This document shows, in pieces, positions 24,086-32,994 of a stretch of 64,000 bases of DNA (within the stretch, counting starts at the first letter, position 1; every line of letters starts with the position of its first letter). The notes below the pieces were generated by a model. The model did no database searches. It was not told where the DNA came from and worked only from the letters and a program-made list of their open reading frames with translations. Origin of the DNA: G965213525 sp965213525. GTDB taxonomy: Bacteria; Actinomycetota; Acidimicrobiia; Acidimicrobiales; Poriferisodalaceae. The DNA is taken from positions 2,418,001 to 2,482,000 of the forward strand of contig OZ243889.1 of the NCBI GenBank assembly GCA_965213525.1, written 5' to 3'. The position numbers and the translations under genes were made by a program.

Positions 24086-24810
24086 CGCGGCGGCTCGCTC
24101 GACGCACCGGCCCCGCCGGTGCCGTCGGGCCGGTCATGACGGCCGGCCCGGGGCGCAGGGTCGGAGCGGTCGGCGTCGTGGCGGCGGGCGACGGCCCACG
24201 TGCCCTGGCCGGCCGCCGAGGCGACGACGTCCCACCCCCCGCCGAGGGCACGGTCGACCTCGTCGGCGTCGAGGTGGATGGGGGTCTGATCACCGAGCGA
24301 GCTCACCCACACGAGCGTGCCCCCGGGGGCGAGCACCCGGTCGACCTCGGCGGGGAACAAGAACATGTTGACCGCCACGACGGCCCCCACGGCGGCGTCG
24401 CCGACGGGCAGCCGGGACGAGTCGGCCAGCACCCGGGGGGCTGCGCCTGCGGGCGCCCGTCGCAGCATCTCGCCCGAGAGGTCCACCGCGATGACGCCGT
24501 CGACCCGCCGGGCGAGCGTCTCGGTGCCCAACCCGATGCCCGATCCGAGCTCGAGGCAGGGCCCGCTCACCGAGCCGCCGCGGTCGAGGGCGTCCAGGAG
24601 TGGCACGTGGCGCTCCGCGGTGGCCCGGGTGTGCCACTCAGAGGCCAGCGAGTCGAAGAGCTCGGTCACCTCACGTCGTCGCTCGGCGGTCCATCCATCG
24701 GGTTCGAAGGCGGCCACCTTGGTCATGCGCCGCATGGGGTGGTCGGGCCCGCCGGGGCTCGATGCCGCCGGGGCGGGCCTGTCGAGGCGGTCCAGGCGGA
24801 CCACGCTCAC
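24082..24810 (-). CDS. Class I SAM-dependent methyltransferase
   Basis: Protein of 242 aa with Rossmann motif I CLELGSGIGLGTETLA, acidic motif VDLSGEMLRRAP and motif IV-like VGAVVAVNMFLFPAEVDRVLAPGGTLVWVS. Its N-terminal helix VTELFDSLASEWHTRAT resembles small-molecule methyltransferases of the UbiE/Coq type. The substrate is unknown. GTG 24810 is chosen because it gives a GTGA overlap with serS; internal ATGs at MRRM and MTKV are later options. The Asp/Arg/Gly-rich tail is disordered. Confidence 0.85.
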   Translation of the reverse strand: MSVVRLDRLDRPAPAASSPGGPDHPMRRMTKVAAFEPDGWTAERRREVTELFDSLASEWHTRATAERHVPLLDALDRGGSVSGPCLELGSGIGLGTETLARRVDGVIAVDLSGEMLRRAPAGAAPRVLADSSRLPVGDAAVGAVVAVNMFLFPAEVDRVLAPGGTLVWVSSLGDQTPIHLDADEVDRALGGGWDVVASAAGQGTWAVARRHDADRSDPAPRAGRHDRPDGTGGAGASSEPPR

Positions 24811-26048
24811 CGGGGCGCCACCTCGTCGAACCCCGTCCACGGCACGAGCACCTCGGGGACGTCCCAGCCCCCGTCGTCGCGCTGGTGGTGCTCGAAGAGG
24901 AACACCAGCGTGCGGGCCACCGCGCACGCCGTGCCGTTCAGGGTGTGGGCGTAGCCACCGCCCCTGATGCGGCAGTCGAGGCGGCGGGCGGAGTAGTCGA
25001 GGTAGTTCGAGCAGCTGGTGATCTCCCGGTAGCGGCCCTCTGAGGGCAGCCACACCTCGAGATCGTACTTGCGCGCCGCCGCGGCCCCGAGGTCGCCGGC
25101 GGCGATCGAGATGACCCGGTAGGGGAGCCCGAGCCCCCCGACGATCCGCTCCTGGATGGCCAGGATGGCGTCGAGCTCGTCGGCGGAGCGGTCGGGTGCC
25201 ACGTAGGAGAACATCTCGACCTTGTCGAACTGGTGCACCCGGAAGATGCCCCGCGTGTCGGTGCCGTAGGTGCCCGCCTCACGGCGAAAGCACGACGAGC
25301 AGCCGGCGTAGCGCAGGGGCAGCTCGTCAGCGTCGAGGCGCTCGCGGCGGTGCAGCCCGGCCAGGGGGACCTCGGCGGTGCCCACCAGGTGCAGCTCGTC
25401 TCGCTCGACGTCATAGACCTGGTTGCGGTCGGTCGGGAAGAAGCCGGCGTCCACCATCATCGATTCGGTGACCAGCACCGGGGGGATGACCGGGACGAAG
25501 CCCTCGGCAGTGACCGTGCGCATGGCGTACTGGATCAGGGCGAGCTCGACGAGCACCGCCTCGCGCAGCAGGTAGGCGAAGCGACTGCCGCTGGTGCGCG
25601 CCCCCCGTTCGAGGTCGATCCAGCCCATGCGCTCGGCGTAGGCGGCGTGGTCGGCGTCGGGCGCCGAGGTGCGCTCGCCGACCTCTCTCACCACCTCGAA
25701 GTCGTCCTCACCGCCGTCGGGCACCCCCGGTGCGGCCGGGTTCGGCACGACGAGGGCCTGGCGGTCGATGTGGGACTCGAGATCCCTGAGCTCGTCCTCG
25801 AGACCGGACAGCTCGGACTTGAGCTCGCCGGCCGCAGCGATCGCCGCCGGCCGCTGGTCGGGCGCAGCGCGCCCGATGGCCTTGGAGGCGGCGTTCTGGC
25901 GGGCCCGCGCGTCCTCGGTGCGAGCTCGCAGCGCGCGACGGCGCTCGTCGAGTGCCACCAGCTCGTCGATCAGATCTGCGGGTGCGCCCTTGCGCAGCGC
26001 GCCGGTGCGATACTCGTCGTCGCCGGCCAGCCTGCGCAGGTCGATCAC
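24807..26048 (-). CDS. serS: Seryl-tRNA synthetase
   Basis: Class II aminoacyl-tRNA synthetase of 413 aa charging tRNA-Ser. The N-terminal antiparallel coiled coil (about residues 25-100) contacts the long variable arm. The catalytic domain has motif 2 SCFRREAGTYGTDTRGIF and motif 3 NGTACAVARTLVFLFE, plus HLVGTAEVPLAGLH and the serine-site TSCSNYLDYSARR. Length and order are standard. GTG 26048 is preceded by TAGGTT at eight bases and no ribosome site. Confidence 0.97.
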   Translation of the reverse strand: MIDLRRLAGDDEYRTGALRKGAPADLIDELVALDERRRALRARTEDARARQNAASKAIGRAAPDQRPAAIAAAGELKSELSGLEDELRDLESHIDRQALVVPNPAAPGVPDGGEDDFEVVREVGERTSAPDADHAAYAERMGWIDLERGARTSGSRFAYLLREAVLVELALIQYAMRTVTAEGFVPVIPPVLVTESMMVDAGFFPTDRNQVYDVERDELHLVGTAEVPLAGLHRRERLDADELPLRYAGCSSCFRREAGTYGTDTRGIFRVHQFDKVEMFSYVAPDRSADELDAILAIQERIVGGLGLPYRVISIAAGDLGAAAARKYDLEVWLPSEGRYREITSCSNYLDYSARRLDCRIRGGGYAHTLNGTACAVARTLVFLFEHHQRDDGGWDVPEVLVPWTGFDEVAPR

Positions 26049-26056
26049 GGTGGGCC

Positions 26057-26062
26057 AACCTA
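26057..26062 (-). promoter_or_regulatory. -10-like box of serS
   Basis: TAGGTT on the minus strand, eight bases before the serS GTG, predicts a leaderless or nearly leaderless transcript. No -35 box seen. Confidence 0.48.
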
Positions 26063-26201
26063 GTGGTGTGTCGTCCTAGCCCCCACCAGGACCGACGCCG
26101 TCCGCCACGGGGGTGGTGGCAGCGCCTGGGCCACGGCCACACGGCTGCCCCCCGGCTCGGCGTCGGCCCGTTGGGGCGCACCTCGCTGCGGGGGTCATCG
26201 G

Positions 26202-26207
26202 TAGCCT
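26202..26207 (+). promoter_or_regulatory. -10-like box of the ABC exporter
   Basis: TAGCCT, eight bases before GTG 26216, with no ribosome site; same arrangement as at serS on the other strand of this divergent region. Confidence 0.42.
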
Positions 26208-26215
26208 CGGCGACG

Positions 26216-27133
26216 GTGCCTGCGGTCGACGTCGCCTCGGTGGTCGTCCGCCACGGCCGACACGTCGCCGTCGACGGCGTCAGCTTCACCTGCGACGCCG
26301 GCGAGGTCGTCGCCCTGCTCGGCGTCAACGGCGCGGGCAAGACCTCTGCGATCGAGGTGGCCGAAGGCCTGAGACCTCCCGACGCCGGGGAGGTGCGCGT
26401 CCTCGGCCTCGACCCGCACCGCCGTCGTCACGATGTCACCGCGCGGATGGGCGTGATGCTCCAAGACGGGGGGCTGCCGCCCTCGGGGCGACCGGACGAG
26501 CTGATGCGCCTGTACCGGTCGCTGCACGCCGTCGAGTCCTGCGCCGACGACGATCTGGTCGACCTCGTCGGGTTGACCGAGCGCCGCAGCACCCCGGTGC
26601 GCTCGCTCTCGGGAGGCGAGCGGCAGCGGCTCTCGCTCGCCTTGGCGCTGGTGGGCGGTCCCGAGGTGGTGTTCCTCGACGAACCGACCGCTGGTGTCGA
26701 CGTGGGCGGCCGGGCGCTGATCCGTGAGGTCGTCGCAGCCCGGCGTGACGACGGCGTCGCGATCGTGCTCACGACCCACGAGCTCGACGAGGCCCGCCGG
26801 ATGGCCGACCGGCTCGTGATCATCGACGACGGGCGCCTCGTCGCCTCGGGCACGCCCGAGCAGCTGATGCGCTCGGCGGCTGCGCCCGAGATCCGCTTCG
26901 GCGCCGACGCCGGTCTCGACGTCATCGCCCTGTCTGAGGTGCTCGGCGGGCACGTCCACGAGCCGACCCCCGGTGAGTACGTCGCGCAGATCGAGCCGAC
27001 GCCCGACGTCGTGGCCCGCCTCACCGCCTGGCTGGCCGAGCGGTCGGTCCCCCTCGCTGACCTGCGAGCGGGGCGCCAGTCGCTCGACGACGTGTTCCTT
27101 CGACTGGTCGGCGGCGCCGACCGCACGGGATGA
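26216..27133 (+). CDS. ABC transporter ATP-binding protein (ABC-2 type)
   Basis: Nucleotide-binding subunit of 305 aa. Walker A is LLGVNGAGKTSA, the Q-loop is MLQDGGLPPSG, the signature is RSLSGGERQRLSLAL, Walker B is VVFLDEPTAGVD and the H-loop TTHELDEARRMADR. The C-terminal extension ending in QSLDDVFLRLVG is the DrrA-type tail of exporters. The substrate (drug, lipid or other) is unknown. Start GTG is supported by the TAGCCT box; upstream codons look non-coding. It overlaps its permease in ATGA. Confidence 0.92.
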   Translation: MPAVDVASVVVRHGRHVAVDGVSFTCDAGEVVALLGVNGAGKTSAIEVAEGLRPPDAGEVRVLGLDPHRRRHDVTARMGVMLQDGGLPPSGRPDELMRLYRSLHAVESCADDDLVDLVGLTERRSTPVRSLSGGERQRLSLALALVGGPEVVFLDEPTAGVDVGGRALIREVVAARRDDGVAIVLTTHELDEARRMADRLVIIDDGRLVASGTPEQLMRSAAAPEIRFGADAGLDVIALSEVLGGHVHEPTPGEYVAQIEPTPDVVARLTAWLAERSVPLADLRAGRQSLDDVFLRLVGGADRTG

Positions 27134-27873
27134 GCCCGCGACGCGTGGCGGCGACGTACCGCCACGACCTCCTCGCCAGCGCCCGCAACCCCGAGCAGCT
27201 GCTGCTCGTGCTCGGCATCCCGGTGCTCCTGCTGGTGTTCTTCGCCAACATCGACGTGTTGCCCTCGGGCGGAGGTGAGGCGATCGACACCCTCGCGCCG
27301 GGCGTGCTGGCCGTGGCGGTCATGTCAACGGCGATGACCAACCTGGCGATCGCCGTCGGCTTCGACCGCGAGTACGGGTTCTTGAAGCGCCTCGGCACCA
27401 CCCCGCTGCGCCGCAGCGAGCTGCTCTGTGCCCGGGTGGTGGTCGTGCTCTCCCACCTGGCCGTGCAGCTGGCCGTGCTCGTGCCCCTGGCGATCGTGCT
27501 GGGGTGGGAGCCGACCGGCGGCGGCCTCGGCCGGGTCACCGCGGCGGTGATCCTCGCCGGCGTCGCCTTCGGCGGCATCGCCATGATCCTGGCCGGGACG
27601 CTGCGGGGCCTCGTCGTGCTCGCCGCCGCCAACGCCATCTACGTCGTGCTGCTGCTCGCCGGCGGGACGATCATCGCCGCAGACGAGTTGCCCTCGGCCC
27701 TGGGGGCCGTGGCGCGGCTGCTGCCGCCGGGGGCGCTCGCCGAGGTGCTGCGGGGGGCCACCGTCGACGCCGGCACCGCTCCGGGCGCCACGGCGTGGGC
27801 GGTGCTGGCGGTCTGGGCGGTGGCCGCTCCGGCGTTGGCCGCCCGGGTGTTCCGGTGGGACCCGGGCCGCTGA
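27130..27873 (+). CDS. ABC-2 type permease
   Basis: Membrane subunit of 247 aa with six predicted helices, starting at about residues 24, 56, 98, 134, 156 and 222. Family marks are RNPEQLLLVLGIPVLLLVFF at the N-terminus and FDREYGFLKRLGTTPLRRSELL, the cytoplasmic coupling segment of DrrB-like permeases. It pairs with the ATPase encoded immediately upstream. Confidence 0.9.
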   Translation: MSPRRVAATYRHDLLASARNPEQLLLVLGIPVLLLVFFANIDVLPSGGGEAIDTLAPGVLAVAVMSTAMTNLAIAVGFDREYGFLKRLGTTPLRRSELLCARVVVVLSHLAVQLAVLVPLAIVLGWEPTGGGLGRVTAAVILAGVAFGGIAMILAGTLRGLVVLAAANAIYVVLLLAGGTIIAADELPSALGAVARLLPPGALAEVLRGATVDAGTAPGATAWAVLAVWAVAAPALAARVFRWDPGR

Positions 27874-27900
27874 GCGGGAGCGACCGGGGAGCCCGAACCC

Positions 27901-28533
27901 TCAGGTCGTCACCGCGAGGCTGGCCACCGCGAGCACCAACCCGGCGTGGGTCAGCCCCACGCCGACCGCACGCTGCCACGAGGGGCCTCGGCCGAACCGT
28001 TCGTGGGCGTCGAGACCGCCGCCGATGGCCCAGGTGCTGGCGCCCACCGCCGCCCACCCGATGCCGGTGGCGAAGCCCATCCCCACGAGCACACCGCTGA
28101 CGCCGGCGTGGACCGAGGCGCCCGCCAGCAGATCACGGCGGGCCAGTCGCAGCTCGGCCAGCACCGGCCGTCCGATCTCGACCAGGATGACGATGGCGAC
28201 GGCCGCCCCGATCAGACCGGCGAGCACCGACGGGTCACCGGCGGTGAAGGCACCGATGGCGGCGACCTGGGCAACGACCAGCGCCGCCATCGCCGGGCGC
28301 CACTGCCCGTCCACGGTGAACAGGTCACCGGCCGCCAGGGCCACCGCGGCCGCCACCAGCCACCACCGGGACGAGCCGTCAGCTGCGACGGCCACCGCCG
28401 CCCAGGCCGCCACCACCGCCGTCGCCGGGCCAGCGAAGCGCTCGACGTCATCTCGGCCCGCTGCCACCGCCCAGGTCGTGAAGGCCGCCCCTGCCCCGGC
28501 GAGCCCGAGGAGCGCCCACTCGAGTCCGCTCAC
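27901..28533 (-). CDS. YhhN/TMEM86-like membrane protein
   Basis: Protein of 210 aa with about eight hydrophobic helices. The stretch AAGDLFTVDGQWRPAMAALVVAQVAAIGAF resembles the GD...L...FxxG core of YhhN/TMEM86 lysoplasmalogenases, which cleave vinyl-ether lysolipids, but conservation is weak. It lies last in the minus-strand oxidase cluster, 70 bases after COX4, so it could also be an uncharacterised respiratory accessory. Confidence 0.6.
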   Translation of the reverse strand: MSGLEWALLGLAGAGAAFTTWAVAAGRDDVERFAGPATAVVAAWAAVAVAADGSSRWWLVAAAVALAAGDLFTVDGQWRPAMAALVVAQVAAIGAFTAGDPSVLAGLIGAAVAIVILVEIGRPVLAELRLARRDLLAGASVHAGVSGVLVGMGFATGIGWAAVGASTWAIGGGLDAHERFGRGPSWQRAVGVGLTHAGLVLAVASLAVTT

Positions 28534-28603
28534 GGCGTCTCGGTCCCCCTCGACGCCGGACCTCGGCTCATCCCCCGCCCGGACGCCTCGCGGGGTCGAG
28601 GGG

Positions 28604-28945
28604 TCAGGACCAGAACTCGAACGCCGAGAGGGCCGCCACGTAGACCAGGCTGGCGAGCACCAACCCGATCATGAAGATCTGGGTCAGGAGCCGGTTGTCG
28701 GTCTTGAGGTGCATGAAGTAGGCGGCGACGATGACGAACTTGACCACCATCAGCCCCAGGAGGGCTGGGACCTCGAAGCCACCGGGCGGGAAGTAGTACA
28801 ACGCCACCTCGATGGCGGTCAGGATCGCCAGGAGGATGCCGACCTTGATGTAGTCCCAGTCAGACGCATGATCGACGTGATCGTGCTCGTCGTCGTGTGA
28901 CTCGGCGACGGACCCGCCGGTGGTGCCGGTCTCGGGGGTGCTCAT
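28604..28945 (-). CDS. Cytochrome c oxidase subunit IV family protein
   Basis: Protein of 113 aa with a His/Asp-rich N-terminus (SHDDEHDHVDHASDW) and three helices: VGILLAILTAIEVALYYF, ALLGLMVVKFVIVAAYFMHLK and IFMIGLVLASLVYVAAL. This three-helix layout with a central VVKFxxVAxxFMHLK segment is the prokaryotic COX4 family, a small subunit of caa3-type oxidases. It follows ctaE by 12 bases. Confidence 0.9.
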   Translation of the reverse strand: MSTPETGTTGGSVAESHDDEHDHVDHASDWDYIKVGILLAILTAIEVALYYFPPGGFEVPALLGLMVVKFVIVAAYFMHLKTDNRLLTQIFMIGLVLASLVYVAALSAFEFWS

Positions 28946-28957
28946 GGGCGGACGACC

Positions 28958-29569
28958 TTACGGGATGAGGTAGACGACCGTGAAGATGACGATCCACACG
29001 ACGTCGACGAAGTGCCAGTACAGCCCGACGATCTCGACGGTCTCGGCCTGATCGTCCCGAAGACGGCCGCTGAGGCTCATGGCGAACAGCGACACGAGCA
29101 TGACGATGCCCATGGTGACGTGGACGCCGTGGAAGCCGGTGAGGGTGTAGAAGGCCGAGCCGAACAGGTTGGTGGTGTAGCCGAGGCCCTCGTTGTAGAA
29201 GGCGGTGAACTCGTACACCTGCCCGGCGATGAAGATCGCCCCGAGCACCGCTGTGGCCAACAGCCACAGGCGCATCCGCTCGCGGTCTCGGCGGTTGGCC
29301 GCCCCCACCGCCAGCACCATCGTCAATGACGACATCAACAGCACGAAGGCGCTGACCGAGGTGAAGGGGATGTCGAGCAGCTCCTCGGGGTCGACACCCT
29401 CTCCTCGGTCTCGCAACAGCAGGAAGGACGAGATCAGCGCCCCGAACAACAGGCAGTCCGACCCCAGGAACGCCCACATCGCCAGCTTGTTGTTGGTGAT
29501 GCCGGTCGAGGTGCGATGGTGGTCGTCCTCGATGCCGCCACCATCGGCGACGTAGCGCCGTACTGCCAC
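28958..29569 (-). CDS. ctaE: Cytochrome c oxidase subunit III
   Basis: Seven-helix-type subunit III of 203 aa, supporting proton uptake and stability of the caa3 oxidase. Conserved pieces are LAMWAFLGSDCLLFGALIS, QVYEFTAFYNEGLGYTTNLFGSAFYTLTGFHGVHV (with the GFHGxHV signature) and YWHFVDVVWIVIFTVVYL. GTG 29569 starts one base after the ctaD stop. Codons before it read into ctaD in another frame. Confidence 0.95.
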   Translation of the reverse strand: MAVRRYVADGGGIEDDHHRTSTGITNNKLAMWAFLGSDCLLFGALISSFLLLRDRGEGVDPEELLDIPFTSVSAFVLLMSSLTMVLAVGAANRRDRERMRLWLLATAVLGAIFIAGQVYEFTAFYNEGLGYTTNLFGSAFYTLTGFHGVHVTMGIVMLVSLFAMSLSGRLRDDQAETVEIVGLYWHFVDVVWIVIFTVVYLIP

Positions 29570-29570
29570 G

Positions 29571-31595
29571 TCAGCCAACGTGGACCTCCTCGGTGCGAGA
29601 CGAGCCGGCCTGGGACACCGCTCCACCGTCGGGTGACGCCTCGACGGGATCGTCGTGGGTGTCGCCGTCGTGGGGCTCGGCGTCGGCGGGCTCGGTGACC
29701 CAGCCGTAGATCCCACCGAACACGAGGACCCCACCGATGACGGCGAAGCCGAGCCAGTACATGACCCCCAGGCCGATGAGCGGAAGCCCAGCCGAGACCA
29801 CCAGGGGCCAGTAGGACGGAGCCGGCAGGTGCGGGTGACCGGTGCCTGGTTGGGCCAGCTCGGCACCGGTGGCCACCCGCCGGTACCGACCCCGGTCGTC
29901 CTTGTGGTACTTGCGGTGCCAGAAGTCATCGAGGGCCGAGACGTGGGGCACCGTGTCGAAGTTGTGCTTCGGAGGCGGCGACTGGACCGTCCACTCGAGG
30001 CTGCGGGCGTCCCACGGGTCAGGACCGACGTCGGGCCGGCCGGCGGCCTTCCACTCGACGTGGCTGCGCCACATGTTCCAGACCAGGATCAGGAACGAGA
30101 TGCCCAGGATGCCCACGCCCATGGTGGCCACGAAGTTCCAGAGCTCGAACCCGATGTTGGCGTCGTAGGTGTGGTGGCGACGGGCCATGCCCTGCAGACC
30201 GAGCACGTGCATCGGGCCAAAGGTCAGGTTAAAGCCGATGAAGTTGGTCCAGAACTGCCACTTGCCCCGGCGCTCGTCGAGGAAGTGCCCGAAGACCTTG
30301 GGCCACCAGAAGTACAGACCACCGAAGAAGCCCATGAGGGCTCCGCCGAACAGCACGTAGTGGAAGTGGGCGACGATGAAGTAGGTGTCGGTCTGCTGGT
30401 AGTCCGACGGAGCGATCGAGTGCATGACGCCCGACAAGCCGCCGATGGTGAACATCGCCACCAGTGCCGTCGCATACAGCATCGGCGTGTCGAAGCGCAC
30501 CTTGCCGCCCCACATCGTGCCGATCCAGTTGAGGATCTTCACCCCGGTGGGCACGGCGATGAACATCGTGGTGGCGGCGAAGGCGGCCACCGACACCGGG
30601 CCGATGCCCGAGGCGAACATGTGGTGGGCCCACACGCCCCATCCCATGAACCCGATTGCGATGCCGGAGAACACCACGAACGGGTAGCCGAAGAGCGGCT
30701 TGCGGCTGAAGGTGGGGATGATCTCTGAGACGATGCCGAAGGCCGGCAGGATCAGGATGTAGACCTCGGGGTGGCCGAAGATCCAGAACAGGTGCTGCCA
30801 GAGCAGTGGGTCCGCACCCATCTCGACGTTGAAGAAGTTCGCGTCGAAGAGCCGGTCGAAGGTCAACAGGAACAGCGCCACCGAGATGACCGGGATGGCG
30901 AACAGCAGCAGCATCTGCACCACGAACGCCATCCACGTGAACACCGGCATGCGCATCAGCGTCATGCCCGGCGCTCGCATGTTGATGACCGTGACCACCA
31001 GGTTGATCGAGCCGACCAGCGAGGCGATGCCGGCGATCTGCAGGCCGATGGCGTAGTAGTCGACGCCATGGCCGGGGCTGAAGGCCAGGCCGGAGTTGGG
31101 GGCGTAGCAGAACCACCCGCAGTCAGCGCCGCCGCCGGTGAACCAGGCCAGGTTGAAGAAGATGCCGCCGGCCATGAACGTCCAGAAGCTGAGGGCGTTG
31201 AGGCGGGGGAAGGCGACGTCGCGAGCGCCGATCTGCAGCGGGACCAAGTAGTTGGAGAAGGCGGCGCCGATGGGGATGACGACGAAGAAGATCATCGTCG
31301 TGCCGTGCATCGTGAAGACCTGGTTGTAGAGGTCTTCGCTCAGCACCGACTGGTTGGGGGCGGCCAGCTGCAGGCGGATCAGCCCGGCCTCGAGCCCGCC
31401 GACGACGAAGTAGAACAGCGCGGCTGCGCCGTACATGATGCCGATGCGCTTGTGGTCGACGGTGGTGAACCAGCTCTTCCACCCCTCGGTGCTGGTGGGG
31501 CGGGTGAAGACGCCCTCGTCGGGACGTCGCACCTCGGGTGGTGCTTCCAGCTCGAGGGGTCCAGCGCCCTCGACAGGCCGCTCAACGATGGCCAT
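29571..31595 (-). CDS. ctaD: Cytochrome c oxidase subunit I
   Basis: Catalytic subunit of the aa3/caa3 heme-copper oxidase, 674 aa. All metal ligands are present: His97 (heme a, TMHGTTMIFF), His275 with cross-link Tyr279 in FGHPEVYILILPAFG, the CuB pair His324-His325 in VWAHHMF, and His410 (heme a3) and His412 (heme a) in VAHFHYVLF. The K-channel lysine lies in PTGVKILNW. These mark a normal A-type enzyme. A hydrophilic tail of about 60 residues ends the protein. It serves as the intact reference for the degenerate homologue at 34621. Confidence 0.97.
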   Translation of the reverse strand: MAIVERPVEGAGPLELEAPPEVRRPDEGVFTRPTSTEGWKSWFTTVDHKRIGIMYGAAALFYFVVGGLEAGLIRLQLAAPNQSVLSEDLYNQVFTMHGTTMIFFVVIPIGAAFSNYLVPLQIGARDVAFPRLNALSFWTFMAGGIFFNLAWFTGGGADCGWFCYAPNSGLAFSPGHGVDYYAIGLQIAGIASLVGSINLVVTVINMRAPGMTLMRMPVFTWMAFVVQMLLLFAIPVISVALFLLTFDRLFDANFFNVEMGADPLLWQHLFWIFGHPEVYILILPAFGIVSEIIPTFSRKPLFGYPFVVFSGIAIGFMGWGVWAHHMFASGIGPVSVAAFAATTMFIAVPTGVKILNWIGTMWGGKVRFDTPMLYATALVAMFTIGGLSGVMHSIAPSDYQQTDTYFIVAHFHYVLFGGALMGFFGGLYFWWPKVFGHFLDERRGKWQFWTNFIGFNLTFGPMHVLGLQGMARRHHTYDANIGFELWNFVATMGVGILGISFLILVWNMWRSHVEWKAAGRPDVGPDPWDARSLEWTVQSPPPKHNFDTVPHVSALDDFWHRKYHKDDRGRYRRVATGAELAQPGTGHPHLPAPSYWPLVVSAGLPLIGLGVMYWLGFAVIGGVLVFGGIYGWVTEPADAEPHDGDTHDDPVEASPDGGAVSQAGSSRTEEVHVG

Positions 31596-31658
31596 GTGCT
31601 CGCTCGCTTCCTCGGCTCGTGGGTGAACAGATCGGGTGGGCTCGCCGGGGCGCCGGCA

Positions 31659-32939
31659 TCACTCCCGCCGGAGGATGTCGGCCTCGCCCAGGGTCTCGCC
31701 AGCCGGCAGGGTCGGTTCGTCTCCCAGCGTCATCAGGTAGGCGACGACGTCGTCGACGGCTTCGCGACTCAACAGCTCGGTGAAGGACGGCATGCCGCGC
31801 AGATCATCGGGCGCCATGGCCTTCATCGACGGTGCGTCCCACACCCAGTTGCGCAACTCTGAGACGTTGACGCTGCCATCTGCCTCGTACAGGTCATAGA
31901 TGTTGGCGGCGAACCCGGTGCGGGTCATGAGGTGGGTGAGGTCGGGGGCGTGTCCGCTGACCAGCGGCGCCACTCCCCCCTCGGCGGCCTCGAACTGGCC
32001 CCGCACGACGTGACACGACGAGCACAGCTGACCGAAGGTCTCCCACCCTCGCTGGGCCGCCTCGGGATCGACGCCCCGGGTCTGTTGCCAGCGCACGGTC
32101 TCGAGGTAGCTGTCATCGGCGACCGGGCCATCACCGGGCTGGGTCCCGCCCTGTGATTCGAGCCACCGGTCGTAGTCGTCGGGGGCCAAGGCGACGGCGC
32201 GGATGCGCATGTAGGCGTGGGAGAGGCCGCAGAACTCGGCGCACTGGCCCCAGTAGGTGCCGGGCTCGTCGGCTTGGAGGCTCCACTCGTGGACGCGGCC
32301 CGGGGCGACGTCGCGCTTGCCGTTCAGGGCGGGGATCCAGAACGAGTGGATGACGTCGTAGCTGGTCATCGTCAGCTCGATCGGCTCACCGGCGGGGAAC
32401 ACGATGGTGTTGGCGGTGACGACGTCGGTGCCGGGGTAGCGGAACTCCCACCACCACTGGGCGCCGTACACCTCGATCTCGACGTCGGCGTCGTCGGCCC
32501 AGTCCTGCAGGGTGAACACGGTTCCCAGCGTGGGGACGGCGATGACGGCGAGGATCAGCGCCGGCAGGATCGTCCAGCCGAGCTCGAGCCGGGTGTTGCC
32601 GTGCACCTGCTCGGGCAGCTCGCCGTCGTCGTCCCACTGGCCGTCGCGGCCACGACGGGCCCGGTAGCGCAGCGAGACGATGAGGACCGCCGCCATGACG
32701 AACACGAAGACCGCAGCGCCCACGTAGAACACGAGGTTGAACAGCCCGTCGATGTCTCGGGCGGGCCCGCCCTCGGGCTCGAGGGTGTCATAGGGGGCGT
32801 CCTCGGCGCATCCGGCGACGACCAACCCCACGAGGGCCACCAGCGCCAGGTGGCGCAGGCGGTTCGGCAGCGATCGCCCGGTCACGTCGCGCTCACGGGC
32901 GGGACGGCCGAGCCGCCGAGGTCGTCGTAGGGACACCAC
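31659..32939 (-). CDS. ctaC: Cytochrome c oxidase subunit II with heme c domain
   Basis: Lipoprotein of up to 426 aa: lipobox VVAGC (Cys44), two helices, a cupredoxin CuA domain and a C-terminal cytochrome c domain, the caa3 layout. CuA ligands appear in IHSFWIPAL and GQCAEFCGLSHAYM. Heme c binds CSSCH, with an axial Met probably in DDLRGMPSF. GYGAQWWWEF-type sequence (YGAQWWWEFRYPG) is the electron entry region. Starts at GTG 32939 or GTG 32885 are both possible; the latter gives a more ordinary signal peptide. Confidence 0.95.
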   Translation of the reverse strand: MVSLRRPRRLGRPARERDVTGRSLPNRLRHLALVALVGLVVAGCAEDAPYDTLEPEGGPARDIDGLFNLVFYVGAAVFVFVMAAVLIVSLRYRARRGRDGQWDDDGELPEQVHGNTRLELGWTILPALILAVIAVPTLGTVFTLQDWADDADVEIEVYGAQWWWEFRYPGTDVVTANTIVFPAGEPIELTMTSYDVIHSFWIPALNGKRDVAPGRVHEWSLQADEPGTYWGQCAEFCGLSHAYMRIRAVALAPDDYDRWLESQGGTQPGDGPVADDSYLETVRWQQTRGVDPEAAQRGWETFGQLCSSCHVVRGQFEAAEGGVAPLVSGHAPDLTHLMTRTGFAANIYDLYEADGSVNVSELRNWVWDAPSMKAMAPDDLRGMPSFTELLSREAVDDVVAYLMTLGDEPTLPAGETLGEADILRRE

Positions 32940-32994
32940 CGCCAGTGTTCCCGGGACCGGCCCGTCGACTCAAACCCGTCGCAGCAGAGGATGT